DNA from: Bacillota bacterium
Lineage (GTDB): Bacteria > Bacillota > Clostridia > Christensenellales > UBA1242
Length of the DNA: 64,000 nt
Reading direction: 5' to 3'
Assembly: GCA_009784375.1 (NCBI GenBank)
Contig: WRBV01000002.1
Span: forward strand, 62,001-126,000
In this document: in pieces, positions 8,643-15,427 of the stretch
Numbering within the stretch: the stretch's first letter is position 1
Layout: each line of letters begins with the position of its first letter
Notes under the pieces: model-generated
The model's database searches: none
Told to the model about the DNA's origin: nothing
The model's input: the letters and a program-made list of their open reading frames with translations, nothing else
Made by a program: the position numbers and the translations under genes

Positions 8643-8698
8643 GATAGGTATCATTTTTGGCTTGCAAATTGTGCAAGAATTCTTTATTTTAATATCAG

Positions 8699-9220
8699 AT
8701 GAAAGAAAGAATTATTGTGATTGCTTATACTGGGGCTGGGAAAACCGAGATGTTAAAACGCTATGAAGGAATTTATAATCCGAGCTCGGACGATTATAGA
8801 TATATCTTTGATAAAGACTTGCCGCCCGAGCAAAGAAAGAGTAATCCAGATCGCAAAGAAAATCCCGAATTCCCAAACAATTTTATTGACGCGATACATA
8901 GCGGACTTGATGATAATATTGTTCTTTTGCCGCTTACAAAAAAGTTATTTGAATTATACCTAAACGAAGATTTCAAGCAAAAGATGAAAGGTGCAAGGAT
9001 AATTGTTGCATGTCCTCGGAAAAATGATTTCGCAGAATACAAAAAGCGGTTTGAGGAAAGAGGGAACATCGAAACATTTATCGAAAACCGACAAAAAGAA
9101 TTTTCTTTTATTATGGACACATTTGAAAACATGCAGGATTTTGAAAAAATTATTATCAAGCCAGGACAATTTCTTGACCAAGCACTTATAGGTCATGGAA
9201 TTCAATTGAAGCCGAAATAG
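8699..9220 (+). CDS. P-loop NTPase/kinase-like protein
   Basis: 173 residues with a Walker A loop at the extreme N-terminus (IAYTGAGKTE). The conserved parts IIVACPRKNDFAEYKKRFEERG and a C-terminal helix suggest a small nucleotide-kinase-like or guanylate-kinase-like protein. I cannot assign a substrate. TTGCAA-17-TATTTT ends 8 nt before the ATG, again without SD. It is divergent from the HD gene; the two promoters share about 100 bp. Confidence 0.65.
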   Translation: MKERIIVIAYTGAGKTEMLKRYEGIYNPSSDDYRYIFDKDLPPEQRKSNPDRKENPEFPNNFIDAIHSGLDDNIVLLPLTKKLFELYLNEDFKQKMKGARIIVACPRKNDFAEYKKRFEERGNIETFIENRQKEFSFIMDTFENMQDFEKIIIKPGQFLDQALIGHGIQLKPK

Positions 9221-9256
9221 AGTCATGGAATGTATTTGAACTTTTACCTAATATAC

Positions 9257-9280
9257 AAAAAATTGCCTTTACGGCAATTT
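9257..9280 (-). terminator. Terminator of tRNA-Glu
   Basis: On the minus strand AAATTGCC-GTAA-GGCAATTT followed by T residues, starting at the tRNA 3' end. Confidence 0.75.
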
Positions 9281-9354
9281 GGTGACCCTGCCGGGAATCG
9301 AACCCGGGATACCACTGTGAAAGAGTGGTGTCTTAACCGCTTGACCACAGGGCC
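9280..9354 (-). tRNA. tRNA-Glu (UUC)
   Basis: Reverse-strand cloverleaf beginning GGCCCTG, D-arm GTGGTCAAGCGGTTAAGAC, anticodon loop CTTTCAC (anticodon TTC), T-loop GGTTCGATTCC and encoded CCA. Promoter TTGCAA-17-TATAAT lies about 15-20 nt upstream, giving the usual short 5' leader. Confidence 0.95.
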
Positions 9355-9413
9355 GATTAAGATACTTTTTATTATACGCTATGATTTTGATTTTTGCAAG
9401 TAGTTTTTTTGTA

Positions 9414-9563
9414 TCATTTTTTAGGTGTATTGTCAATATGCTTTTTAAGCAAAGTTTCTATGTAATTAGACAAAGTGCGGTTCTCACTTTCCGCAAGCTT
9501 TTTTAGCTTTTCAATTAATTCTTCATCCAAGCGCATGCTTAGTACTTGTTTTTCAATACCCAT
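9414..9563 (-). CDS. Ribbon-helix-helix (CopG/Arc-like) repressor
   Basis: A 49-residue protein starting MGIEKQVLSMRLDEELIEKLKKLAESENRTLSNYIETLLKKH: a beta-strand with alternating residues, then two helices, the RHH DNA-binding pattern. The tracked 92-aa ORF extends upstream through the divergent promoter and is unlikely. A start at 9563 fits the promoter TTGTCA-17-TTAAAT, about 12 nt upstream. It is divergent from the small gene at 9639, and a 15-bp palindrome lies between them, as expected for an autoregulated RHH pair. It could be an antitoxin, but the partner does not look like a known toxin. Confidence 0.75.
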   Translation of the reverse strand: MGIEKQVLSMRLDEELIEKLKKLAESENRTLSNYIETLLKKHIDNTPKK

Positions 9564-9605
9564 ATTCTTGTTTACATTTAACAGCATATGTATTACAATG
9601 ACAAC

Positions 9606-9620
9606 GTATACATTGTATAC
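9606..9620. promoter_or_regulatory. Palindromic operator between divergent RHH regulator and small gene
   Basis: Perfect palindrome GTATACA-T-TGTATAC. It covers the expected start site of the plus-strand promoter (TTTACA-17-TACAAT ends just before it) and abuts the -35 of the minus-strand promoter, so one bound protein could control both genes. Confidence 0.7.
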
Positions 9621-9638
9621 AAAATAAAAGGAGGTAGT

Positions 9639-9782
9639 ATGGAAGAAAGTATTATAGATTTGTTGAGTCAACTGGAAGTATATGTTCAACAAGAAAATAT
9701 TACTGGCATTAAAAATACACTTCGTGCTTTGAGTGAGATATTGAGGTCTGAGTTAATAAGAGTCAAAAATACTGTGAATTAG
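9639..9782 (+). CDS. 47-residue helical protein controlled by the RHH operator
   Basis: Starts at ATG 9639 after a strong SD GGAGG (the tracked start at 9588 lies upstream of the promoter). The product MEESIIDLLSQLEVYVQQ... is predicted helical, mildly acidic to neutral, without membrane segment or signal. Function unknown. Its position opposite the RHH gene and across the palindrome suggests it is the regulated partner. A terminator follows at once. Confidence 0.6.
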   Translation: MEESIIDLLSQLEVYVQQENITGIKNTLRALSEILRSELIRVKNTVN

Positions 9783-9809
9783 AAAACGAGCCACATGGCT
9801 CGCTTTTTG
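9783..9809. terminator. Terminator between the 47-aa gene and mgtE
   Basis: AACGAGCC-ACAT-GGCTCGCTTTTT, T-rich on the plus strand and A-rich on the other side, so it may serve both convergent genes. Confidence 0.75.
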
Positions 9810-9815
9810 TTTTGA

Positions 9816-11240
9816 TTAATAGATTAGACTGCTCATGAGTGTTGCGACGAGGACGAAGTAGATAAGAAGTCCAAGAACGTCTTTGATTGTTGTGATAATT
9901 GGTGCTGAACCTGCGGCTTGGTCAAGCTTGAGTTTTACAAGGATCCAAGGTATAAGGAATCCAAGAAGGGCAGCAAGTGTCATATTAGCAATAAGAGAGA
10001 TTGCAACTATGAGACCGAATAACCAAGCATATGAATTTTCATATCCGATTCCTACCCATATCCATGCTATTGCGCCAACAATGATACCGACGATAAGACT
10101 TAGAATGAAACCGATGAATATTTCTTTTAATAATGCTTTTGAGAAGCGTCTGGTGTCAATATGCCCAAGTGCAACACCACGTGCGAATACCGTTGATGAT
10201 TGTGTACCTACGCTTCCACCCATATCCATAATTACTGGAATAAAGAATGCAACAAATACAAGAGAATCAAGTGTATCTTCGAATCCGCTCATCATAAAAC
10301 CTGCGGCAATACCTGCGAGCAGCGAGAATACAAGATAGGGCATGCGAACACGCAGAATTTTCCATATACTACCCTTGACTAATGCTTCACTTCGGTCGCT
10401 TTCTTTACCTGCAACATCGGCAAGACCAGCACGTGCAAACATGTCGTCCGTTTCTGCATCTTCCAAAATATCCATCGCATCATCAACGGTAACAATCCCG
10501 ACAATTCGGTCTTCAGAGTCAACGACTGGAACGGCAAGAAGGTCATAGTCTTTTAGAACATGGGCGACCTCTTCTTGATCAGAACTTGTTGACACCTTTA
10601 TAAGTGGGTCATACATGATATTTTCAAGAATATCGCCAGGTTCAGCAATAAGAAGTTTACGGAGTGAAATAACACCCTCGAGCTTCTTTTTTTCATCCGT
10701 GATATAAAGAGAATAGATTGTTTCCTTGTCTTCTTTTGCTTGTTTACGGACTTTTTGAAGAGCCTTTTCGGCCGTCATGTTGCGTCGAAGAGAAACAAAG
10801 TCTGGTGTCATTATACGTCCTGCGGTCTCGGCTTCGTAACCCATGAGCATGTGGGTTGTTTGCCTGTCCTCGGGAGAGAGAAGAGACATTAGACGTTTTG
10901 TAACTTTTGCAGGAAGCTCGTCAAAAAGCTCGACCCTGTCATCGGGGGACAGTTCCTCGATAAGTTCTTTTGCATATTCGTTTGTGAAGCTTGAAAGAAG
11001 CTCTTTTTGAAGAGTGGTGTCAAGTTGTTCGAATATTGCAAGTGCGTTATCCTTTGGCAAAAGTCGAAAGACAATTGCTTTTTCTTTGTCAGAGAGTTCG
11101 TTTATAACGTACAAAGTCTCCATGTTGTCTTCTATGCTTTGTAGAAGACTTTTTAGTGACTTCATGTCTTTTTCCTCGATAAGTTCGAGAATACGATTAT
11201 GAAGTCCTGTGATTTGGGTTGTTTCAATGATTGCGTTCAT
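9816..11240 (-). CDS. mgtE: Magnesium transporter MgtE
   Basis: 474 residues with the full MgtE layout: N-terminal superhelical MgtE_N domain (about 35-140), two CBS domains (about 140-265, e.g. LLAVPVVDSEDRIVGIVTVDDAMDILE) and five C-terminal helices (about 285-474) with the conserved pore stretch PVIMDMGGSVGTQSSTVFARG. MgtE is a Mg2+-gated channel that closes at high internal Mg2+. An SD-like GGGGAA precedes the ATG. In contrast to its neighbours the gene has a leader of about 155 nt, which suggests RNA-level control. Confidence 0.95.
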   Translation of the reverse strand: MNAIIETTQITGLHNRILELIEEKDMKSLKSLLQSIEDNMETLYVINELSDKEKAIVFRLLPKDNALAIFEQLDTTLQKELLSSFTNEYAKELIEELSPDDRVELFDELPAKVTKRLMSLLSPEDRQTTHMLMGYEAETAGRIMTPDFVSLRRNMTAEKALQKVRKQAKEDKETIYSLYITDEKKKLEGVISLRKLLIAEPGDILENIMYDPLIKVSTSSDQEEVAHVLKDYDLLAVPVVDSEDRIVGIVTVDDAMDILEDAETDDMFARAGLADVAGKESDRSEALVKGSIWKILRVRMPYLVFSLLAGIAAGFMMSGFEDTLDSLVFVAFFIPVIMDMGGSVGTQSSTVFARGVALGHIDTRRFSKALLKEIFIGFILSLIVGIIVGAIAWIWVGIGYENSYAWLFGLIVAISLIANMTLAALLGFLIPWILVKLKLDQAAGSAPIITTIKDVLGLLIYFVLVATLMSSLIY

Positions 11241-11395
11241 AGTGTTCCCCAGGAAATGAATAGTCTTGCATGTTGTAGAACTTTTGAAACGCTTGCTTTT
11301 ATATTAAAGAGCAGGCGGTGTTAATATCAAAGCGTCTACTATCGTATGTATCCATTCGCCTACTCCTTTTATGTTTTATTTTGTGCGACGCACAA
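11241..11395 (-). promoter_or_regulatory. Long structured 5' leader of mgtE (candidate regulatory RNA)
   Basis: From the predicted start site near 11395 to the ATG. It opens with a perfect dyad TTGTGCG-T-CGCACAA. Then AAAGGAGTAGGCG can pair with CGCCTGCTCTTT (one bulge, one wobble) around a 39-nt loop. AGACGCTT inside that loop can pair with AAGCGTTT further downstream, making a pseudoknot or an alternative fold. It does not match the M-box consensus as I remember it. Regulation by Mg2+ is inferred only from the gene it precedes. Confidence 0.45.
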
Positions 11396-11401
11396 CATTT
11401 T

Positions 11402-11431
11402 ATTATACTTTATTGTTAACGAATGTGTCAA
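11402..11431 (-). promoter_or_regulatory. mgtE promoter
   Basis: Consensus TTGACA (11426-11431), 18 bp, consensus TATAAT (11402-11407) on the minus strand; start expected near 11395, 155 nt from the ATG. Confidence 0.75.
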
Positions 11432-11513
11432 CAGCAATATCTCTTTTAATTATAGAGAATTCATTTATTACTATTAATTGCCTAAATGGATGGAATATCG
11501 TATAATATATATT

Positions 11514-12479
11514 ATGGGGCAATTCATTTGGAATATATTATATCGTCCAAATCGGGTTTGGGGACTTGACGAATTTCTAGAGCCCAATTATTCGTATTTT
11601 TCTGGTGGACATATTATGTTGCTTGTCCTTGGATTTTTGATTTTGGGGGCTGTGGCTGTTTTATCATTCAGAAAAAAAGCCGCAATTAACAAAGTCTTTA
11701 TTGCCTTATCAATTTTAATTTCATTGTGTGCGGCTACGTTAATAACGTATTCAATAATTTCGGGGATTTATAACGTTGAGTGGTATTTGCCTCTTCACAT
11801 ATGTAATGTTTTTATCATTATAATGCCACTTGCCTGTATTTTCCGTAACAAGTTCCGTACGTTTTTTATGGAGTACTTTGTATTCGCAGGCTTTCTTGGG
11901 TTTTTACTTGCTACGACTTTTCCGATGACTACCATGCTTTATTTCCCGCCACTTCATATTGTAAGTATTCTGAGCTGGTTTCACCATGTTATTATTGGTG
12001 CATTAAGTGTTTACTTGGTATGTAGCGGAAACTTTAAATTTACTAATTACAGATGGTACAGACCTATGAGTATGATTGGTATCTTGGTTGCACTTTCGAT
12101 TGTTGCAAATTATTTCCTTGGAACGAATTTCTTGTTTATGAATATGTCACGCGTACATTTTCCAATAAGTGCATTTGTCGAGGTTCTTGGAACGTTTGCT
12201 GTGCCTATTGTTTTAATTTTACTGGGGCTTGCGGCATACAGTATACAAGTTTGTGTGAAAATTTATGAGCGTATAAAGATACGTACAATTATAAGCTTTA
12301 TTAAATGGTTGGAACCAAGAATTAACAACGAAGGGTTGAAGAAATTTTTACAAGAAACTACGGTAGAGCAGCTCTTTGATATTGATTACATGCAATCATA
12401 TTTAAAAAAGTTAAATCTTCGTCGTGTTCGTCGTTTCTGCAGATTGGCGTATTCATCCGAACAAAAAGAAGCCGTTTAA
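11514..12479 (+). CDS. YwaF/TIGR02206-like integral membrane protein
   Basis: 321 residues from ATG 11514; the tracked start at 11478 lies upstream of the -10 box (TTGCCT-17-TATAAT-7-ATG). About seven helices, with the conserved LPLHICN motif and HHVIIG of the YwaF-type family, plus a C-terminal cytoplasmic helical tail of about 80 residues rich in Lys/Arg. The family is conserved in Bacillota but its activity is unknown. Its 3' end is embedded in a bidirectional terminator shared with ldh. Confidence 0.75.
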   Translation: MGQFIWNILYRPNRVWGLDEFLEPNYSYFSGGHIMLLVLGFLILGAVAVLSFRKKAAINKVFIALSILISLCAATLITYSIISGIYNVEWYLPLHICNVFIIIMPLACIFRNKFRTFFMEYFVFAGFLGFLLATTFPMTTMLYFPPLHIVSILSWFHHVIIGALSVYLVCSGNFKFTNYRWYRPMSMIGILVALSIVANYFLGTNFLFMNMSRVHFPISAFVEVLGTFAVPIVLILLGLAAYSIQVCVKIYERIKIRTIISFIKWLEPRINNEGLKKFLQETTVEQLFDIDYMQSYLKKLNLRRVRRFCRLAYSSEQKEAV

Positions 12480-12490
12480 GGCTTCTTTTT
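12463..12490. terminator. Perfect bidirectional terminator
   Basis: AAAAAGAAGCC-GTTTAA-GGCTTCTTTTT: an 11-bp perfect stem with A/T flanks, overlapping the last codons of the YwaF-like gene and ending just before the ldh stop. Confidence 0.9.
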
Positions 12491-12492
12491 CT

Positions 12493-13404
12493 CTAGTCGA
12501 AATTAATTTGGTCGCACATGTCTTTGATTGCTTTGATAGACTTGTTAAGTTTTTCTCGCTCGGACTGGGTCATGTCAAGATCCAATGTACGTATTGCTCC
12601 ACGCCTTGTTAAAATTGTTGGCATACCAAAGCATGTATCATGTTCTTTTGAGTAAACACATATTGTTTTTATTCCTCCAGAATCCTCGAGAATTGTTTCG
12701 GTTATGTCCTTTAAACATATGCCGATGCCGTAGTATGTGCTGCCTTTTTTTTCTATGATACCATATGCGCTGTCACGTACTTGTTGTTCAATTTGTGGGC
12801 ATTGTTCTTCGGTTAGAAACTGGCTTATTTTGTTTAATCCAATAAAGCTACAACTCCATGGAACCATTGAAGTATCTCCATGTTCGCCGATGACATAGCT
12901 GTGAATATTCTTAGGGTGAATAGATGTTACCTCACCAATAAGGTGGCGCAGTCGGGAAGTGTCTAGTGTTGTACCGCTTCCGATAACTTTGCTTGGTTTT
13001 GCATCGCTAAGGCGGTAAACCGCGTATGTCATAACATCGACAGGGTTTGTTGCAACAAGGTAAATACCATTAAATCCCGATTTTACAACTTCGTTAACAA
13101 TGCTTTTCATTACTTTGTAATTTCTGTTTAAAAGTTGGGGGCGCGTTTCACCTGGTGCTTGGGTTACACCCGCACATATACAGACAATTTTGGCGTCGGC
13201 ACAATCTTGATAATCGCCCGCCTTGATTTTTATACGCGTTGTGTTATAAACGGCAGCATGTTGCAAATCCAATGCCTCGCCTTGTGCTTTTTTGTGGTTT
13301 ATGTCAATCAAGACAAGTTCAGATACTTTGTTTTTTGTTGTGACCAAAGAATAGGCATAGCTCATACCTACATTTCCACAACCAATTAATACTACTTTTC
13401 CCAT
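12493..13404 (-). CDS. ldh: L-lactate dehydrogenase
   Basis: 303 residues. NAD-binding GCGNVGMSYAYSL at the N-terminus, the substrate-specificity loop VTQAPGETR (Gln as in lactate, not malate, dehydrogenases), TNPVDVMTY, and the catalytic histidine motif GEHGDTSMVPWS. It reduces pyruvate to lactate and regenerates NAD+ during fermentation. The promoter TTGACC-17-TATATT ends 7 nt before the ATG with no SD, a clear leaderless case. Convergent with the YwaF-like gene. Confidence 0.93.
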   Translation of the reverse strand: MGKVVLIGCGNVGMSYAYSLVTTKNKVSELVLIDINHKKAQGEALDLQHAAVYNTTRIKIKAGDYQDCADAKIVCICAGVTQAPGETRPQLLNRNYKVMKSIVNEVVKSGFNGIYLVATNPVDVMTYAVYRLSDAKPSKVIGSGTTLDTSRLRHLIGEVTSIHPKNIHSYVIGEHGDTSMVPWSCSFIGLNKISQFLTEEQCPQIEQQVRDSAYGIIEKKGSTYYGIGICLKDITETILEDSGGIKTICVYSKEHDTCFGMPTILTRRGAIRTLDLDMTQSEREKLNKSIKAIKDMCDQINFD

Positions 13405-13411
13405 AAAATTA

Positions 13412-13440
13412 AATATAGACTAAAAACTGTGAATGGTCAA
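13412..13440 (-). promoter_or_regulatory. ldh promoter, leaderless type
   Basis: TTGACC (13435-13440), 17 bp, TATATT (13412-13417), 7 nt to the ATG on the minus strand. Confidence 0.7.
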
Positions 13441-13450
13441 GGAAGTAGTG

Positions 13451-15370
13451 TTAGATGTTGACTTTTATTGTTCGGAAAAATTGAATCGAGTGAGTAAACG
13501 TTGCGATAAGATTGCCGTCCATGTCAAATTCGCGCGTTATTCGTCCGCCTTGGCTTGTCGCGACTATGTTTGTAGAATTTCCATGCAAATGGTCATCCAG
13601 ATTGTGTACGCCTGACATAATCATTGAAAATGGCATTTCCATCGAGTTGACAAGCCATGCATTACCAGTACCATCTTCGATGAACCATGTTTCGGCAAAG
13701 CTTGTTATTCCAAGTCCTGTTAAATCAAGAAGAGGAAATTGTGTAAAGTCATATTGTTCATTGTGACTTGCCGTCGCTATTGGGTTAACAAAATTATTGA
13801 ATACATGCAATAAATATCCGCCAGTCGTACGTTGCATTGTCGGAGTGTGTTGACCAGACGTTGGTCTTGGGCTTTGTCCTGTTGTTGGATTGTTGATTTT
13901 ATCAATGAATGTCAAGTTGGTGTGTTGTCTCATGACTGGGTCTTCTGTCATTACCCATTCGACTGTTGGATTGTTATAGATGTCTGTGAAGAATATGATG
14001 CTGTTTGTGTGGCGCGAGCTTACTACAAGTCCGTATGTGCTTCCTTGTTTAACCAAATCAAGCGAATTCAAATGGAACCAGTTATTTGTAACATTGTTAA
14101 CACTTTGTGCAAAAGAAAGTGGAAAGAAATCACGCATGTTAAGTAGTTCTTCATGGCTGAGTTGCCCAGTTGTTTCACATCTTGACATCCGTAATACGAT
14201 ATCCATCCATCGGATTGATGGGTTATAGGTTGCACTTGCCAAAATATCATTATTTGGACCAAGTACAAATGAATGTGTAAATGTATAGCCTGGTGCATGG
14301 TACAATCCAACAACTTCACCCAAACGGCTTACACGTGTGATGATTTGGTTTGTTGCACCGAATACGAAATTACCGTCATTATCAATTTCAAAGCCATGTG
14401 CTGATAGATTTGATCGTAGTGCCAATCTTTGGAATCCATCGTTACAGAAAATCGCGATGTCTCCCATAATACTTCCATGGTTTCCGTATTGTTTAACAAA
14501 CATACCGTCGCTGAGGTCTTGTTCTCTTCCAGCTTGGATGGTGACAGTCAGATTATCAAGTGCGCCTGCATAAGTGACAACTATATCTTCGAATACGCGG
14601 GTAAAGATTACGTTGTTTGCTGCGTTAAGTGTTTCAATACGAAGTGTTGCTGGACGACCTGAGACAAATCCCATTGCCATGAATTCGTGTGTATTTGTAA
14701 GGTCTCCGCCTACGTATCGTGTAAAGTCGGGAACTCCGTCAATTATTACTGTGTATCGGATTGTTGCCTGAGCTGCTGGTGTTATAAAGTACACAAAAAC
14801 ACCAAGTGGGGTAGTCCCAAAAGGATTATGGATAAGTAATGGTCCCATATGATGGTCGGTCTGGGACAAGGCACGCGGGAATAATGTTTTAAGATGATCG
14901 ATTTCATAGCGGACTGCTTGTTGATTGTTTTCGTTGTATATTTCATGTATGCCACGACCATGCAGCGAACTTTGGATATGTGTAAGATGTGAAAATGCTC
15001 TGTCGTATCCAGCGTAAAGTGTTATATCTTGTGTTACGGTACGAGAAGTAAAATTCCATTGTGTTGAACGATCCCATGTCGGAGCTTCGGAATGTGAGAG
15101 GTCAAAATGACTTTGTGGAATATTTGTTGCAAACCATCCAACAAAATTATGACCAAGTAATTCGGGTTCAACGGGAGGTCTTATATGTCCGCCCGAATTT
15201 ACTATATAGACAAGGTCATTTTCTCCGTTATTAAATCGAAAGGTGACTCGAAATTCATCTTGGTTTGGTGTAAACCATCCAAATAATGCCATACCCATAC
15301 TTGTAACGGTTATTGCAACAAGTAATGTCGCACTCACCAGCAATAAAATTAATCCCGCTTTTGTTTTCAT
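13451..15370 (-). CDS. Surface protein: B-repeat followed by arylsulfate sulfotransferase-like domain
   Basis: 639 residues. An N-terminal membrane anchor (about 7-30) is followed by one InlB-type B-repeat (about 40-115). An ASST-like N-terminal beta-domain (HNPFGTTPLGVFVYF ... THEFMAMGF) comes next, then a six-bladed propeller-like region. Family active-site stretches are recognisable in order: FTHSF, NWFHLNSLD, VSSRHTNSI and SGQHTP. They match the ASST pattern of His, His/Asn, Arg and His that moves a sulfate group between phenolic compounds via a sulfo-histidine. This suggests an extracellular PAPS-independent sulfotransferase; activity is inferred. It follows the LtaS-like gene on the same strand and may form a surface-modification unit. 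TACACT lies 6 nt before the ATG. Confidence 0.6.
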   Translation of the reverse strand: MKTKAGLILLLVSATLLVAITVTSMGMALFGWFTPNQDEFRVTFRFNNGENDLVYIVNSGGHIRPPVEPELLGHNFVGWFATNIPQSHFDLSHSEAPTWDRSTQWNFTSRTVTQDITLYAGYDRAFSHLTHIQSSLHGRGIHEIYNENNQQAVRYEIDHLKTLFPRALSQTDHHMGPLLIHNPFGTTPLGVFVYFITPAAQATIRYTVIIDGVPDFTRYVGGDLTNTHEFMAMGFVSGRPATLRIETLNAANNVIFTRVFEDIVVTYAGALDNLTVTIQAGREQDLSDGMFVKQYGNHGSIMGDIAIFCNDGFQRLALRSNLSAHGFEIDNDGNFVFGATNQIITRVSRLGEVVGLYHAPGYTFTHSFVLGPNNDILASATYNPSIRWMDIVLRMSRCETTGQLSHEELLNMRDFFPLSFAQSVNNVTNNWFHLNSLDLVKQGSTYGLVVSSRHTNSIIFFTDIYNNPTVEWVMTEDPVMRQHTNLTFIDKINNPTTGQSPRPTSGQHTPTMQRTTGGYLLHVFNNFVNPIATASHNEQYDFTQFPLLDLTGLGITSFAETWFIEDGTGNAWLVNSMEMPFSMIMSGVHNLDDHLHGNSTNIVATSQGGRITREFDMDGNLIATFTHSIQFFRTIKVNI

Positions 15371-15427
15371 AGTTATAGTGTAGGATATTTTTGCAAAAAT
15401 ATGAAATTGTTTTATTAAGATTAATTT

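Noticed and set aside
9588-9638. Upstream start of the 47-aa gene
   Set aside because: It lies before the operator and promoter start; SD GGAGG precedes ATG 9639.
11241-11395. M-box assignment for the mgtE leader
   Set aside because: The conserved M-box core could not be matched by eye, so only a structured leader is claimed.
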